DNA of 64,000 nt from Lamellibrachia columna (lineage: Eukaryota; Annelida; Polychaeta; Sabellida; Siboglinidae). Within the stretch, counting starts at the first letter, position 1, and every line of letters starts with the position of its first letter. The notes beneath the pieces were generated by a model. It was not told the origin of the DNA and searched no databases. It saw only the letters and a program-made list of their open reading frames with translations. A program made the translations under genes and the position numbers. Below are positions 33,820 through 45,779 of the stretch, one piece after another. Location of the stretch: positions 25,006,373 to 25,070,372 of the forward strand of contig OY759273.1 in assembly GCA_963662155.1 (NCBI GenBank). The letters run 5' to 3'.

Positions 33820-36800
33820 TTGCAGTCTTGTCAATAATTTTGCGACCAAACACACCAGCTTTGACAAAGCCTATATATGGTGACATGTTATGCTCTTCCA
33901 AAATTATATTTTATTAATTTATATTCGAAAAAAAAAAATTCCATTTGTTTTAGAAGTACAATTTTCTTGAGAACATGTTAAAGTAAACGAAAATACTAAT
34001 ATTATGAAATGTATCTTTCTATAGGATATGTTGCTAACATCTTCGACCATATTCTGAAAGGATACAGAGATGGGCCCCAATGACCACTGGTAGCGGTATC
34101 CTAGCTAATGATGGAGATGGTTCAGTTTCAGGCACAACTTTTCACACTTATACTGCATGCACACAATACTTGTGGTGGGAAAAGCGCATGTCACCTTCTC
34201 GTGGTTCCTACTGTGGATCACGACAGCAAACTGCTGTCGTGTGAACTAAGAACAGCGCATACTGACACTATTTTGTCAACTGTGGATATTGTGTTTGTTT
34301 TATAGTGGCTTGGTGGTCAGTGAAGTCATCGGTTGCTGACTCGAGATGGTAGGTACACAGTTTTGTGTCAAAAGGGAAATGTGGTTGATACCAACTAAAT
34401 ATTAGACTGCCACATCATTCAGCTTGACGTCTTAAATGATGGTGATATGCAGCCTGATTGTTATGAAGGAAACACATATTTGGCTCGGTTGCATTATTGA
34501 CGTTTGCAGTCCGACCCATATTTGCTGTTGTGAACAATGATGTGCAGCAGGAACATTGTCATGTCTTCGGAATGGTCTACAACTGAGCCTCCTTTGCTGT
34601 CTCTGGTATTTCAAAAGGTACTTCTTTGACAGCCTAGACAATGTTGGTTAGTGCAACAAGGTAATGAACATAACAAGTTACACGCTTCCTCTCATTGTTA
34701 TCTAATTTTTTCTCCAGTGGGATAGTAGTTTTGTATGTTAAACCCATCAAACCCATAAGAATGTAGAATATTACATTACATAACATAGTAGCTGTCGCAC
34801 CATCATGGGACCACTACTTGAATAAATGTATTCACATGGACAGTACATGTTCTCGCATTTTATATTGCATATGTCCAAATTTGCTTATTTCATAATTGTA
34901 TACCTTGTACAGATATACATTTGGCTTTTAGAGTCATTCTTGCAAATAACTGTCTTAAGTTTTCACGTGTTGTGTCATAAACTGTTGAATAACCACAGCA
35001 TATTATTTGGTAACAACTTTTTGTTTGTTTCACACATTATATTGGGAGTTTTTAGTTTTACAAAATCAGATAGCTTTAATATATGCAATTCACATTATAA
35101 TCCATTTTGTATAATGGCAATAGTATACATTTCTGACAATCCTTGCTAACTGCTTTTGTAGCAATGAAAATTATTATATTCCTTGCTTCTCCGCTTCCAC
35201 ATCTGAGCTAGCTCAGTTTCATTATTACAAACACCCCGCGAGGATGGGCGGTCCTAGTAGCGCAATGATCACTTCGAATTGCTTGACCGTTAACAACGTG
35301 GGAAGGTGGACACGTCGTTATGGTCATTATGTGGAGCGTCCCCGTTATATTATGTAGTGAAAACGGGCAGTTGGGTCTTCATTGTGCGTTTTGAATTCCA
35401 AGTGTGCAGTTGTGTTTTTTACGCTCCCATAGACCCGGCAGTTTCAAATGTTCAAAGTTGATTCAGACCTTCTAACGTGTTTCTTTGTAATTTCTGCATG
35501 AACTGCACCACGTGTTTGTCCAATGTATGCATGCATATTAAATATCCTGACCTTTCGCGAATGGTTGTACTCTATGCATTTGTTAGTGCTAGCATGCAGA
35601 AACTTATGGCTTGAGACAACGTCATTTTTACATACCCCATGGGGAGGTAGGAACATAACTGGATAGCTAAAGATATTCAGCCAATTGAATAATCTATGAA
35701 TATAATTTATACTGAAAGGCAACGTGTAATGATGTATATAATAGGATGAGCTGATGATAGGATTATAAGATGGCGATATAAAATCTGCCTAATATTTTTT
35801 CAATGTTCAGCAGATAATTGTTCTTGTTATAATCAAGAATCTGGTTACCTATCTTGTTATGACAAGAAACTAGTTATTCCACAAAACATGTTTTGTGGTT
35901 TCCACCATATCCTTTCTACACTTCCTTAGAGATCGTTTCCACTCCAGTTGCGTTATCAACACACAACCAGACACATCCTAGTAGTAGCAAACTTGAAGCA
36001 TTTAAGCCAGGCGTGTGCAGGTTGGATTAAAATGCTAGATGTTTTTCCATGTCATTTTTAAATTCGAAGTTAATAAAGACAGTGTGATAATTCAACGTGA
36101 TGACTAGTTGTGTTCTTATATGAGATTAATTACGGTTCCGAGTATGCCTTCATAGTTGCTTTCAATCAAACTTGCTGCGTTCTTTTGTAATCGTCTTATC
36201 TTGTTTATGTGTAATATGTATGGGATCCCAGAAGACTGATACGTATGAGACATTGGGAATTATCAGATATCAATATGCTGTTACCTTAACTGTTTCAGAA
36301 CAATTGAACATATTTCGTCCCGTGTTTAAATAAACCGCAACGGCATACATAATGAAAGATTTATTCATTTGTCAATTCTTTCCAGTGTATTATAAAGAGC
36401 TGTCCCGGATAGAAATTTTAATGACTCGAATTGCACTCATCTGGTGCCCTAGTTTTTTGGGAAACATAACACCTTTTATGCAAAATAACAACACAAGTCC
36501 AGCGTAGATTGAAATAGGCCAAAGAATGACATTTAGATTTATTAATTAAGGAGCAGGAAATTAGGCAAGCATGCACCATCAAAATAAGATACATCCAATA
36601 ATCTCAGCAAGCATGCCGGCCCCCAAAAGGTGTTTACACATAATTAGTAAATCATGCCTATCAGCTACCCACTACCAGTACTATCTGTACCACTACTGAC
36701 TTATATACAATTCACATGGTATCGGTGAGGGTCACTCCGCCGTGAATTAACCATACACATACATGTACAAACAGAAAGGCTGGGGTACTCGATCCCCCAG

Positions 36801-37350
36801 CCATGGGTGTGCCTACAACACGCTGGTCATTTACTTGTAATGATTGCGGACCCAGCTTACTACTGTGCTTAATTGCAACCACCATAATACCACTACATAC
36901 TGACACCAGTTTAAGCTGTCGACTGATTGTACCAGCAACAATTACAATTATTAAACTATAATTTATGCCACTCTCCAGAGTATCGGCGACAATGTCACAC
37001 TATGCACCTACAACATATAAGCGACAGTACTGATACGTGTAGATTTATGGCCGCTTCCAGCAGGCCATCCATGGGGAGCAACCTAGCCAGCCTTTTGACC
37101 AATTGTTGAAGGTGTGGTGTCGATGCAGCTGCTGCAGCCCCTGCTGACTCAACGCGCCATCGGTGTCGCTGCTTGATTGCCACTTGTGGCAGCATCTATA
37201 ATTATTAATTGTGGTACCCAGGACCAGCTGTGTCATTACATATCACGAACTACCATTAAACCATAACTAAACGTTAACGTACGGTCACCTATATTATCAT
37301 GAAAATTGTGCCATTTACACTATATGGCTTAAATAGTACATGGAATGCAA
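33820..37350. other. Long non-coding stretch
   Basis: No supported gene. A GC-richer patch at 35230-35400 and a perfect 8-bp-stem hairpin GGCTGGGG..CCCCAGCC at 36776-36802 stand out. Open frames at 34826-35149 and 36995-37236 show no known motif. Confidence 0.45.
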
Positions 37351-37359
37351 AAACTTCTC

Positions 37360-38600
37360 CATTTGCCGCACGGAATATAAAGGGTTCTACAATTGTGCCA
37401 TTTGCACTGCATGCCTTAATAAAACTTATACTCCAATTACAATGCATGGACCTAACAAAACAAACATATTTACATATGTTTTCTCCGTGTAAGGGGTAAC
37501 AAAACTGTTCCGCCTCGTCTGCATGGATTAGTAAAATTTCAGTAATTTGTCCACTTCATGGATTCACCCAATTTTCCATATACACAGCATGGAATATAGA
37601 AACTCCTCCGTTTCACCGCACGGACTACAATTGTGCCATTTACCCCGCATGGAAATAAACCTTCTCCGTACCAATTCTCCGCTTACACCGCACAAAATAC
37701 ACTGGTGTCATTTAGTTGCATGGCTTAACAAAAGTTAGCGTTCATATACACCGCATGGAAATAACAAAACGTCTCTATATCACTGCATGTATTACCCAAA
37801 TGTACATACGCTTACTCGCTGCCTGGGTTAACAAAACTGTTCCGCCTGCAATAAATTTCCTATTGCATGGGTTAACCCACCATCTCCGTGTACACCGCAC
37901 GGACTATCGAAACTGCTCCGTTTACACCGTACGGAATATAAATGTGTTATTTACACAGCATGGCTTACCAAAAGTTAATTTCAATTTATACCGCATGGCA
38001 ATAACAGAACTTTTCCATATCACTTTCCGTTTTCACTGCACGGACTACAGAAATTGCTCCGTTTCCACCGCACGGAATACAATTGTGCCATTTACACCGC
38101 ATGGCTTACCAAACGTTAATTTCCATTTACACCGCATGGAAATAACAAAGTCTCCATATCACTTTCCGTTTTCACCGCACGTACTACGACATTGCTCCGT
38201 TTACACCGCACGTAATACAATTGTGCCATTTACACCGCATGGCTTAACAAAAGTTAATTTCCATTTACACCGCATGGAAATAACAAAACTTCTCCATGTC
38301 ACTTTCCCTTTTCACCGCACGGAATACAGAAACCCCTCCATTTTCAACTTATGGAATACAATTGTGCCATTTACACCACATGGCTTAGCAAACGTTATCT
38401 TTTTATTTACACCCGTGACACCGCATGGAAATAACAAAAACTTATCCCTATCACTGCATGGATTAACTAAATTTAGATCCGCTTACTCACCGCATGGGTT
38501 GACAAAACTGCTCCACTTCCCCCGCATAGATTAGTTACATTTTCAATATTCTTACTGCATGGCTTAATCCAGTTTCCTCGTTTACACCGCATGAAATAGA
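37360..38600. repeat. Array of CACCGCATGG boxes
   Basis: About 35 boxes of the form CACCGCAYGG (variants CACAGCATGG, CACTGCATGG) recur every 28-44 bp. Between boxes a few linkers alternate: AAATAACAAAACTTCTCCAT, CTTAACAAAAGTTAATTTCC, AATACAATTGTGCCATTTA and AGAAATTGCTCCGTTT. A larger period of about 140-170 bp is visible at 37960-38390. The 272-codon frame 37716-38534 crosses it and reads as repeats of FTPHGL and RMEIT; I take it as a by-product. The left part (37360-37700) is more diverged. Confidence 0.82.
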
Positions 38601-38933
38601 AAAAACTGGGACAGGAAGGTCAGTGGATGTCTCCATCAAGCGGTCGGTTGTCGGCCAAGGAGGATCCACCATGCCAGTATCCTGATGATTCGATGAGGGC
38701 ACTGGCTCAGGAGCCACGGAAGTCGCCGCTTGACGAGCACTGGAGGCAGAGTGAATTTCGGCTTGTCCACTCGTCGAGGGCACAGGCGCTGGAGCAGTAG
38801 GTGCCACCACCTGGCGACCAACGGCAGAAGTTGGCGGACGACCGGATGACTCGATGGGGGTCACTACGGATGATGCCGCCACCTGGCGATCAACATAGGC
38901 TGACGTAACCGCGTCGTGACCACCCGTAGGACT

Positions 38934-39000
38934 TACCAGTTGCAGCGCTACACGTGACAACTCCCGCATCACGCGCATCTCATTGTAAGGTTTGGTCAGC
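38934..39000 (-). other. Possible exon, minus strand
   Basis: On the minus strand acaattttag precedes GCTGACCAAACC, and the frame LTKPYNEMRVMRELSRVALQL ends at a good donor, gtaagtcc. The open frame 38535-39104 runs on beyond the donor as a Pro/Ser/Thr/Ala-rich stretch, so an unspliced reading is also possible. No family is recognised. Confidence 0.3.
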
Positions 39001-39105
39001 CTAAAATTGTAAGAACAGAGATAGCGGTCATTGCAGACATGTTTAATCAATGATTTAACGTTAGCATAAAGAAAACCCAGGTTGATACAACTTATGTAAG
39101 GCAAG

Positions 39106-39410
39106 CTAGTTTTTGGCCAGTTTGCAGCTTTGCTTATTGTTTAGTATACACAGTAGGGAGGGGTAGAGTCTTCCCGACTGTAATAATAACTGGACTGTCA
39201 AACGGGAGAAATGTTTACCCGATTTAGAATGCAGGCCATAAGAAACTAGTTTAGTTGGCAACTGACTGTCCCCAAGGACACAAGAAGGTCTCCCAGTCCT
39301 GGGGGGTTCAGAAGGTGACCCGATACCTTGCATACGACGGTCATTTCCAGCATGTACGGGGATGACGGTTGTATTTGGACATCGGCCAATAACGGCTTTC
39401 TCGATTTCCT
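39106..39410 (-). other. Possible exon region, minus strand
   Basis: The open reading on the minus strand continues above the ATG at 39333 (AVIGRCPNTTVIPVHAGNDR) into RPSCVLGDSQLPTKLVS. The GDS tripeptide recalls block I of SGNH hydrolase-like domains found in repeat-associated genes, but nothing else supports it. A stop ends it at 39106. Confidence 0.2.
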
Positions 39411-39876
39411 AAAATGGTTAACCGCGCCTCCACTGAGGCGGGGTTCTTCTTTGTCAAAATAATTACCAACGCTATAGATTTCTATCCACGATTAACCTTT
39501 GTCCACTACGTAACACTGTTAAAAAATTATTGTTCCATACATTAGGCATGATACCTATCATAATAATGTTGGTTTTAAAATGTGGAAGTCACATTTTCTC
39601 ATGAGGGTGTGACCCAATAGAATAATTTAAATTTGTATGAACGGTCGTAATTTAAGACCACTTGTATTATTTAGGTTGCTTGTATCATAAGACATTATTA
39701 ATTATGGGACAACGGAAAGACACGGTTTACGTACTCAACTCCGTATTTCCCTTCTCAAAGTTTTTTCGCTACTGGGATAGTTGGTTTGAAGCTATGAAAT
39801 AAACAAATGTCAATAACAGTATTGTCACATCTTTAGCATTAATAGACATGGTTTTCTGGGATGACTTCTGCAAAAT

Positions 39877-39908
39877 GTGTGTGTGTGTGTGCGTGTGCGT
39901 GTGTGTGA
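39877..39908. repeat. (GT)n microsatellite
   Basis: A GT/GC alternating run of about 30 bp. Confidence 0.9.
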
Positions 39909-40159
39909 TTCCAAGATTCCACCACACCGATCACCACACCGCTTATCAGAAATCATACTTTTGCACGTTATTTATTTTAGTTTGCAGGCCTATGGTACGT
40001 TATAATAGTATCTTCATCTATTGTTATATTTTCCACTTTCTCTATCTTTCTCTCTCTTCTAAGAAGAACTTGATAGCATGGTCCATATTTGATATATCCA
40101 CATTATTAGACCGTCAAGAAAGCAAGTGTCTCCAAGTGGAAAGCCAATAGTTATATTTA

Positions 40160-40370
40160 CGGTGTTCATAACGAACTCTGAGAAGTCAACCAGCAACGCA
40201 TCGCCGCCTACCAAGAGGAATGTGTATGCAAAAGTTCCATCCCTGTGACGAAACTGTGTTTCAATTGTGCTGTTTGATAATGCAGGAACATTTCTGGAAT
40301 GTTCCTTCTTCTCTCGTAGAAGAAATGGGATTATATGAAGGTCTAAGGAATTAAATACGGGCGAATGTTT
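40160..40370 (-). other. Possible exon, minus strand
   Basis: Between a ccttag acceptor and a gtaaat donor, the minus-strand frame reads LHIIPFLLREKKEHSRNVPA and then FRHRDGTFAYTFLLVGGDAL, ending VDFSEFVMNT. The composition is protein-like, but I do not recognise it and see no partner exons. Confidence 0.3.
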
Positions 40371-40449
40371 AGATATTAAAATGTAAGCGTACGGGCCGCT
40401 AGCTACATGTACACGTCCACGTACACTTACATGTTTCACGTGCTGAACC

Positions 40450-41680
40450 TCTGTTAGTATGTTGTTTAGAGGCGACGTACGTCAGTTCAGAATAGTCATA
40501 AAATAACACGTTGGTTTGGACATAATTGTTGATGTTTGTGTCTAAACAACGTTCATGTCTATGTACATTTGTGATTGTTTGGGATATTACTCAGAACTTC
40601 AGAATTATATTATGTGCATTATGTTTATGAAATTGTATTAGTCATGTATCATAATTGCATCGTTGTTTTAAAGATGTCCTTAGACATCATACAAATAAGG
40701 GATGGTAGTATAAGTTCGCAAAGTCCTAAACACTATACGTGTTTTTGACTTTGCAAACTTATGCGACCACCCATAACATGGGTAAATTAAGATACGGCGA
40801 TAGCGGTTTGTTATGTTTATGCATGTGACCGGTTTTCATTCACGGCCATAGACCTGGAAATTAAGTTAGGCCTGCCATTTTGATTTGTTCATCATCCTGT
40901 TGCGTAGTCACATTATATTATTCTTTGTGGGGTTGACGTTAATTACCGTGTATACTAATTACCGCTTGTCATACGGGTTAACTGGCGGACTCCATGTCCT
41001 TCACCCTTATTATTGTGTCCGTCATGTAAGTCTTAAATAGTATATAACGATTGAAAAAAGCGTATGTGTGTATATCCTTGAATCCGGTTGATTTCCTCTC
41101 TCATTGGTCTTCTCTATTTCTTTCCAGGCTTCCTTCTTTTCGCATACTGCCTCTGTACCTTCACAGAGGCAGCCCCTATATTGAAGTATGCTAACAATGT
41201 ATGCTAGCAATGCCCCTATAATGAAGAGAGCGTGTGGACAACGACTACGTAATTCGGTTGGGTGGGCAACTAGTTCCTGTAACATTACTGCACGTGCAGT
41301 TTGATATGGTTTTCAGTCTCTGCTAAGTACAAATCTATTTCGCCAAACACAAATGTTCCAAATCACCCATAGCTCAAAACTGTAGTTGATGAAACTAAAA
41401 GGGAGTACAACATTATACATTATTCTTCCCCTATTGTTCACTTTATGCGATTAGATAGGACTTCGCTCTGCTTTGTATTTGTTCTTATTGTATAGAGTTA
41501 CAATAAATTTGAATTGAATTTTTTAGTACAGTCGACTAAACTGATTCTTTCAGACAGAGGTACTTTTATGTGGATTAAATATCTCCATTTAGCAGGTCCA
41601 TAAACAACTGTTTTATTAAAATTTGTGCTTAGTGTAAGGTGAAAACGTCGTGCTACTTCACTGAATAAAAGTGTTCTCTC
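40450..41680. other. Intergenic, no recognised feature
   Basis: AT-rich with short open frames only; nothing supported. Confidence 0.5.
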
Positions 41681-41748
41681 CCCTTTGCAGGCAAATTCCA
41701 AATGTATGTTGTCATGAACAACCTGTTCTTCATTGGCAATCAACTCGC

Positions 41749-42075
41749 AGCACTCAGTAGGACAGGCAAGGTCAGGGTGTGGCACGCCATGACACTGAAC
41801 TGGCAGTTAAATATCTCATGATTGCTGCACTCAGTATGACATGCAAGGTCGGGGTGTGGCATACAATGAAAGAACTTGCAGGTAAATCTCTCACCGTGGA
41901 AGATTTTTCGCTCACATTGGCTCCATTCAATATGACAGGCAATGTCGGGGTATGGCATGCCATGGCACAGAACTGGCAGGTAAATCATACGGTGGCTGCA
42001 CTCAACAGGGCAGGCAAGGTCGGGGTGTGCCATGCCATGACACGACACAGAACTGGCAGGTAAGGCTCCTCGTGA
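41749..42075. repeat. Four imperfect repeats of 75-96 bp
   Basis: Starts near 41749, 41825, 41921 and 41996. Each has the order GCACTCAGTAKGACAGGCAAGGT, GGGTGTGGCACGCCATGACA and AACTGGCAGGTAAA. The end of each unit looks like a splice donor (CAG|gtaaat or CAG|gtaagg). The central CGCCATGACACAGAACTG part also occurs in the LINE flank at 20872, 24347 and 57888. Minus-strand frames (CHTPTLPVI repeats) are by-products. Confidence 0.75.
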
Positions 42076-42589
42076 CGGCCAATCAGTGGTCTCTAGGGGG
42101 TCGCAATGGAGATAGTTTTGTATAAGTATATGGACAAATGAAATGTTATGCAAATGAGCAAAATTGCACCAGCAATTCGCTATTTCTATGAGGATGTTGT
42201 TTCATCATATTTTAATTGTCATCTTTTGAATGAAACTGTGATGTGTATTTCATAAATATCTTGCAAATACAGCAGTTTTTGAGATTTGTGCATTAAGGTA
42301 AAAAGTATTAAAGTATAGCTAATGTGTCCTTGATATACCCATATTCGTTGTAATAATTAAAAATAACTGAAGCTTTATATTTACTTGTCATCACGATTAA
42401 CATGCTTTGCGTTATAGCCGTGACAAAACAGATAAATAAAACACAGTGTGCATGTTTTTTATGCTAGAAAATAAGAAAATATTAGTAGGGGCATTGAAAA
42501 ACGTGTTGTTGCTATTTTTTTAATGATGATAACCAGGTCACTTTTATATAACGTTTATGCACTCTTATATCCACAGTTGTGTAATTTAA

Positions 42590-43080
42590 GATAAAATATA
42601 CAAGAGAAAGCTTGATTCTCTTTTCAGTTAATCCAAATTGAAGCATTGATTATGATTACAGCTAAAGTCATATTAGTCTGGATGGATACGGTTAGGACAC
42701 AGCTAATTTCCATGGCATGATCAGCACACAGCCTGGCTTGATGCCCTTGGCATCATTCAAGGTCATCTCCATAGAGAACGTGGAACCACACCTTCAGTAT
42801 ATCCACAGTAACGGCTTTGGTAAGTCACATTGAGAGGATCTTGAATTACAAGCATTAGATATTTAAGTAAATTAGTATATATAATGTTACGTAATAATTT
42901 TTTTTATATACCTTCCATTGTGCTGTTTTCTAGAAAGTGCTGTCTGTGTGGAAATATGGATAACTATAGTTGCTATTCTTGGTGTTTTATTGGGAAACTG
43001 GGCACTTCTTTGTTGTTAGTGTGGACCCGCCTGTTATGTGAAGAGGAATGCTTTTATTTAAGAAAAAATAACAACTCCTA
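42590..43080 (+). pseudogene. Receptor-like gene remnant, diverged copy D, with transmembrane exon
   Basis: It matches 520-900 of copy A at lower similarity. Exon 2 ends HLQYIHSNGFG before gtaagt, at about 42821. An acceptor tttctag at 42933 then opens, in the correct phase 1, a frame reading ESAVCVEIWITIVAILGVLL and GNWALLCC, a convincing membrane-spanning segment. It ends in a TAG where a Trp may once have stood, followed by CGPACYVKRN-like basic residues as expected after a transmembrane helix. In copies A and C only the second half of this exon remains (near 935-985 in A). This fragment therefore shows what the duplicon gene looked like. Confidence 0.5.
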
Positions 43081-43769
43081 ATAATTCTTACATCCGTAAA
43101 TACAAATTATAATAATTATACATACATCGACCAATCAAAAGTGTATAATGGATAGACAAAATCATGGCATGCAATAGGAGCATAAGTTGATAAGACAATA
43201 GGGTCATGAGATACATGAATTTAATAGTAAAATTCGAGGAGCCACCTTAATTTTTTTATTAACTCAAATTACTGGGCCAGCAATTTGCATTTTTGACTGA
43301 TGTGACTGCTTAAATAATAAATTACTAATTGTAATTCATTGTACGTCTCCAAAGACAGTCAAAATAAACCTCAGTAACTGGACAATTTGCAGACATTCTG
43401 TATATATAAAGCAATAGAAGAACAATATCCAGGATATATTTTGTCTAATAAACAGTATTTCCGGAATAGAGTCCATGTATTTAATGATAGGATATTGTCC
43501 AGATAATATTGGTAGGGATACAATCAGGCGGAAACGTTAACTTATATATGGTCCGACTCATGACGTCGGACGGAGCAGGCCGCGTTTCGTTGAGCTCTCG
43601 TGTGACGATGTTCTCTTGTTACAAATGCGACGGAAAATAATGAAGTTATCTAATGGCATCGAACTTCCAACGATCCGTACGATGAATCTGGTGAGATAAA
43701 CATTCACAATACCCTAAGATGGGGGTGGATTTGCACATAATCTATGGGTCTGTCAGATTCAGCGTGCTG

Positions 43770-44460
43770 CCATATTGAACGTCCATCTTGGACATGCCAC
43801 ATTTGACACACCTATCAGACGTGTAACCAACGACAATAAGACATCATGCCGCCCAAGCATCGCCAAAAAAAGCTCGTCAGAGGCTACTCGCTTTGAAGGT
43901 ATTGACAATGAACTACTAAAACTTACCTTTATTGCAACTCTGAGTGACAGTGATGTTATAAAACAATTGAAGAGATTGCTGACAAAATAGACTACTTAGC
44001 AGCTCAGACTGAGCAACTAAAACAAACTGTGAAAGAGAAGGACGAGAAAATCAAACAACTTGAAAGTAGAGTCGACTTGTTAGAATCGGCCAACGACAGC
44101 ATCGAGCAATATTCTAGAAGATCCAATTTGAGAATAGAAGGAATACCCGAATCTGTAGGTATTGGTGAAATTGAAAATGCAATCCTAGACATTGTCAATG
44201 ATCTTATGAAGTTAACCTCAGTCCTGCAGTCTCAGAGAGATTGAGCGAGCGCACAGAATTGGCCGCCCTAAAACGGATGGCGGGCGACCACGCACTAAGA
44301 TTTTGACACTAAATAGCGAACGTCGGAGGGACATACACAGCTCGAATCAACCTAAAACATCACAATACAGCCTCGGGTCTAAACCTTCGTTTATTTGTTA
44401 ATGAACACCTCACGAAAACTCGTTCTGAACTTCTGTATGAACTTGGAAAAAAAATGAACT
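43770..44460 (+). mobile_element. LINE ORF1-like fragment
   Basis: A coiled coil (QLKQTVKEKDEKIKQLESRV, DLLESANDSIEQ) leads into YSRRSNLRIEGIPESVG, the typical start of the RNA-binding domain of LINE ORF1 proteins. After a frameshift near 44225 come EIERAHRIGRPKTDGGRPRTKI and, after another, LFVNEHLTKTRSELLYELGKK, the end of the same domain. These proteins coat LINE RNA. The copy is broken by at least three shifts and has no ORF2 next to it. Confidence 0.75.
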
Positions 44461-44959
44461 GATTTCTGACTGTTGGTCTTTCAATAGGAATATCTTGTAC
44501 ACAGACACTCAGGGTGTTGTCCATCAAGTACGAAGTAAACAGGACGCATGTTTCAAGGTGCGCAGTGTTTGACGCCTGCGTTACGTAACTCCTGTGAACA
44601 TTCCCGAGACACAGCTGCGTCAAATGACGTAAGCATTGTCTGGCACTTGCACACTTGCACACCTTCAATTAATATAACCTATCCATGTTATACGGATAGA
44701 TGATTAATTTTATTACAGAGTATCATTTTATTTTTCAGACTAAATACAATTACAGTAATCTATTTAGTTATGCTGATTTGTAGTTGGTACATGCCAAATC
44801 AAGGCAGTAGGTTAATATATTACTATTGTTTTTGTTTTAAAAACAATTTTTCGATATCAAGAATATAACCACCTAAGCCTATGTGCGCATATCATTTAAT
44901 GGGCACGTGAGATTATTAATGATTGGCAGACGTATCTCACCATTGTATTGTGACTTGTA

Positions 44960-45175
44960 TTATCACCATTACTCTCGGTACCTCGATGGTAAGCACGTTG
45001 AACAATCCCAAGGACTGGATAGCGTGCTGTATAACAACGTACCTTTACTTGAGGTTTTCTTACAGGTGTTGGGGTAGTTTTTTTGGTGGACCGAGAGTAA
45101 ATAGTATAAAGGATCACTTCAATCGGATCGTTGTTGCCTATCCCCATTTTGTGTGTTTACACAAGTAGGTGTCAT
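44960..45175. repeat. Dispersed repeat shared with 57985-58195
   Basis: Both copies have ACGTTGAACAATCCCAAGGA, TTTTGGTGGACCGAGAGT and CTTCAATCGGATCG, ending TTGGTGTCATAA. They are moderately diverged, with indels. No coding content is recognised. Confidence 0.75.
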
Positions 45176-45433
45176 AATGTCGAATTTCTGCGAATTGCTA
45201 TTATATGAACTATTTTCCTGAATATGGTGAGGTAAATGTTAGAGTGTATATAGACGAATTGCATCGACAAGTTATGCAATAATAGTATCCAAGTGTGGTG
45301 TGGGAGCCCACATTGGAAGTTTATTGTTAGGCATGGGGCATGACCAGGTTATGCAATAATTGTACCCATGATGTTTTCGCTTTTGGCGTGGTACATTATA
45401 TTAAAAGGGGTATCAACGTAATGGGACCGTCCA

Positions 45434-45722
45434 CGACACGTTCGTCGTCTCCAAGTCATGTTGACGGCCGACTTACAGAGCGTTCAGCCGACTGTTCAAC
45501 TGCCTTCCCCGCGCGCGCGACACCAGTGCGTCCGCACGAGCTATCGTCACGACACGTTAGCCGTCTCCACGACATATTGCCGGCTGACATACTGTACGTC
45601 CAGCTGACCGTTCAACTGTCTTCCCCGTGTGTGACACCAGAGCGTCCGCGTCAGCCGTCGTCATGAAACATCGCCGTCTCCACGATCTATTGACATCTGG
45701 CTTACTATCGTCCAGCCGACAA
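45434..45722. repeat. GC-rich tandem repeat, 115 bp
   Basis: Two and a half units of about 115 bp: CGACACGTTAGCCGTCTCCA, then TTGACGGCCGACTTAC, GTTCAACTGCCTTCCCCGCG and CGACACCAGTGCGTCCGC. They are much richer in CpG than the surroundings. The 108-codon frame 45340-45666 crosses the array and is not credible as a gene. Confidence 0.8.
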
Positions 45723-45779
45723 CAACCTCGACATCACTGCGGTCGAACGTATTCTGCTGCCGGTGAGATGTGACCGCCC

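Noticed and set aside
36776..36802. tRNA T-arm at the GGCTGGGG..CCCCAGCC hairpin
   Set aside because: No anticodon or D arm can be placed around it.
37716..38534. 272-codon ORF over the CACCGCATGG array
   Set aside because: Its length follows from the repeated box; the product is only a repetition of FTPHGL and RMEIT with no domain.
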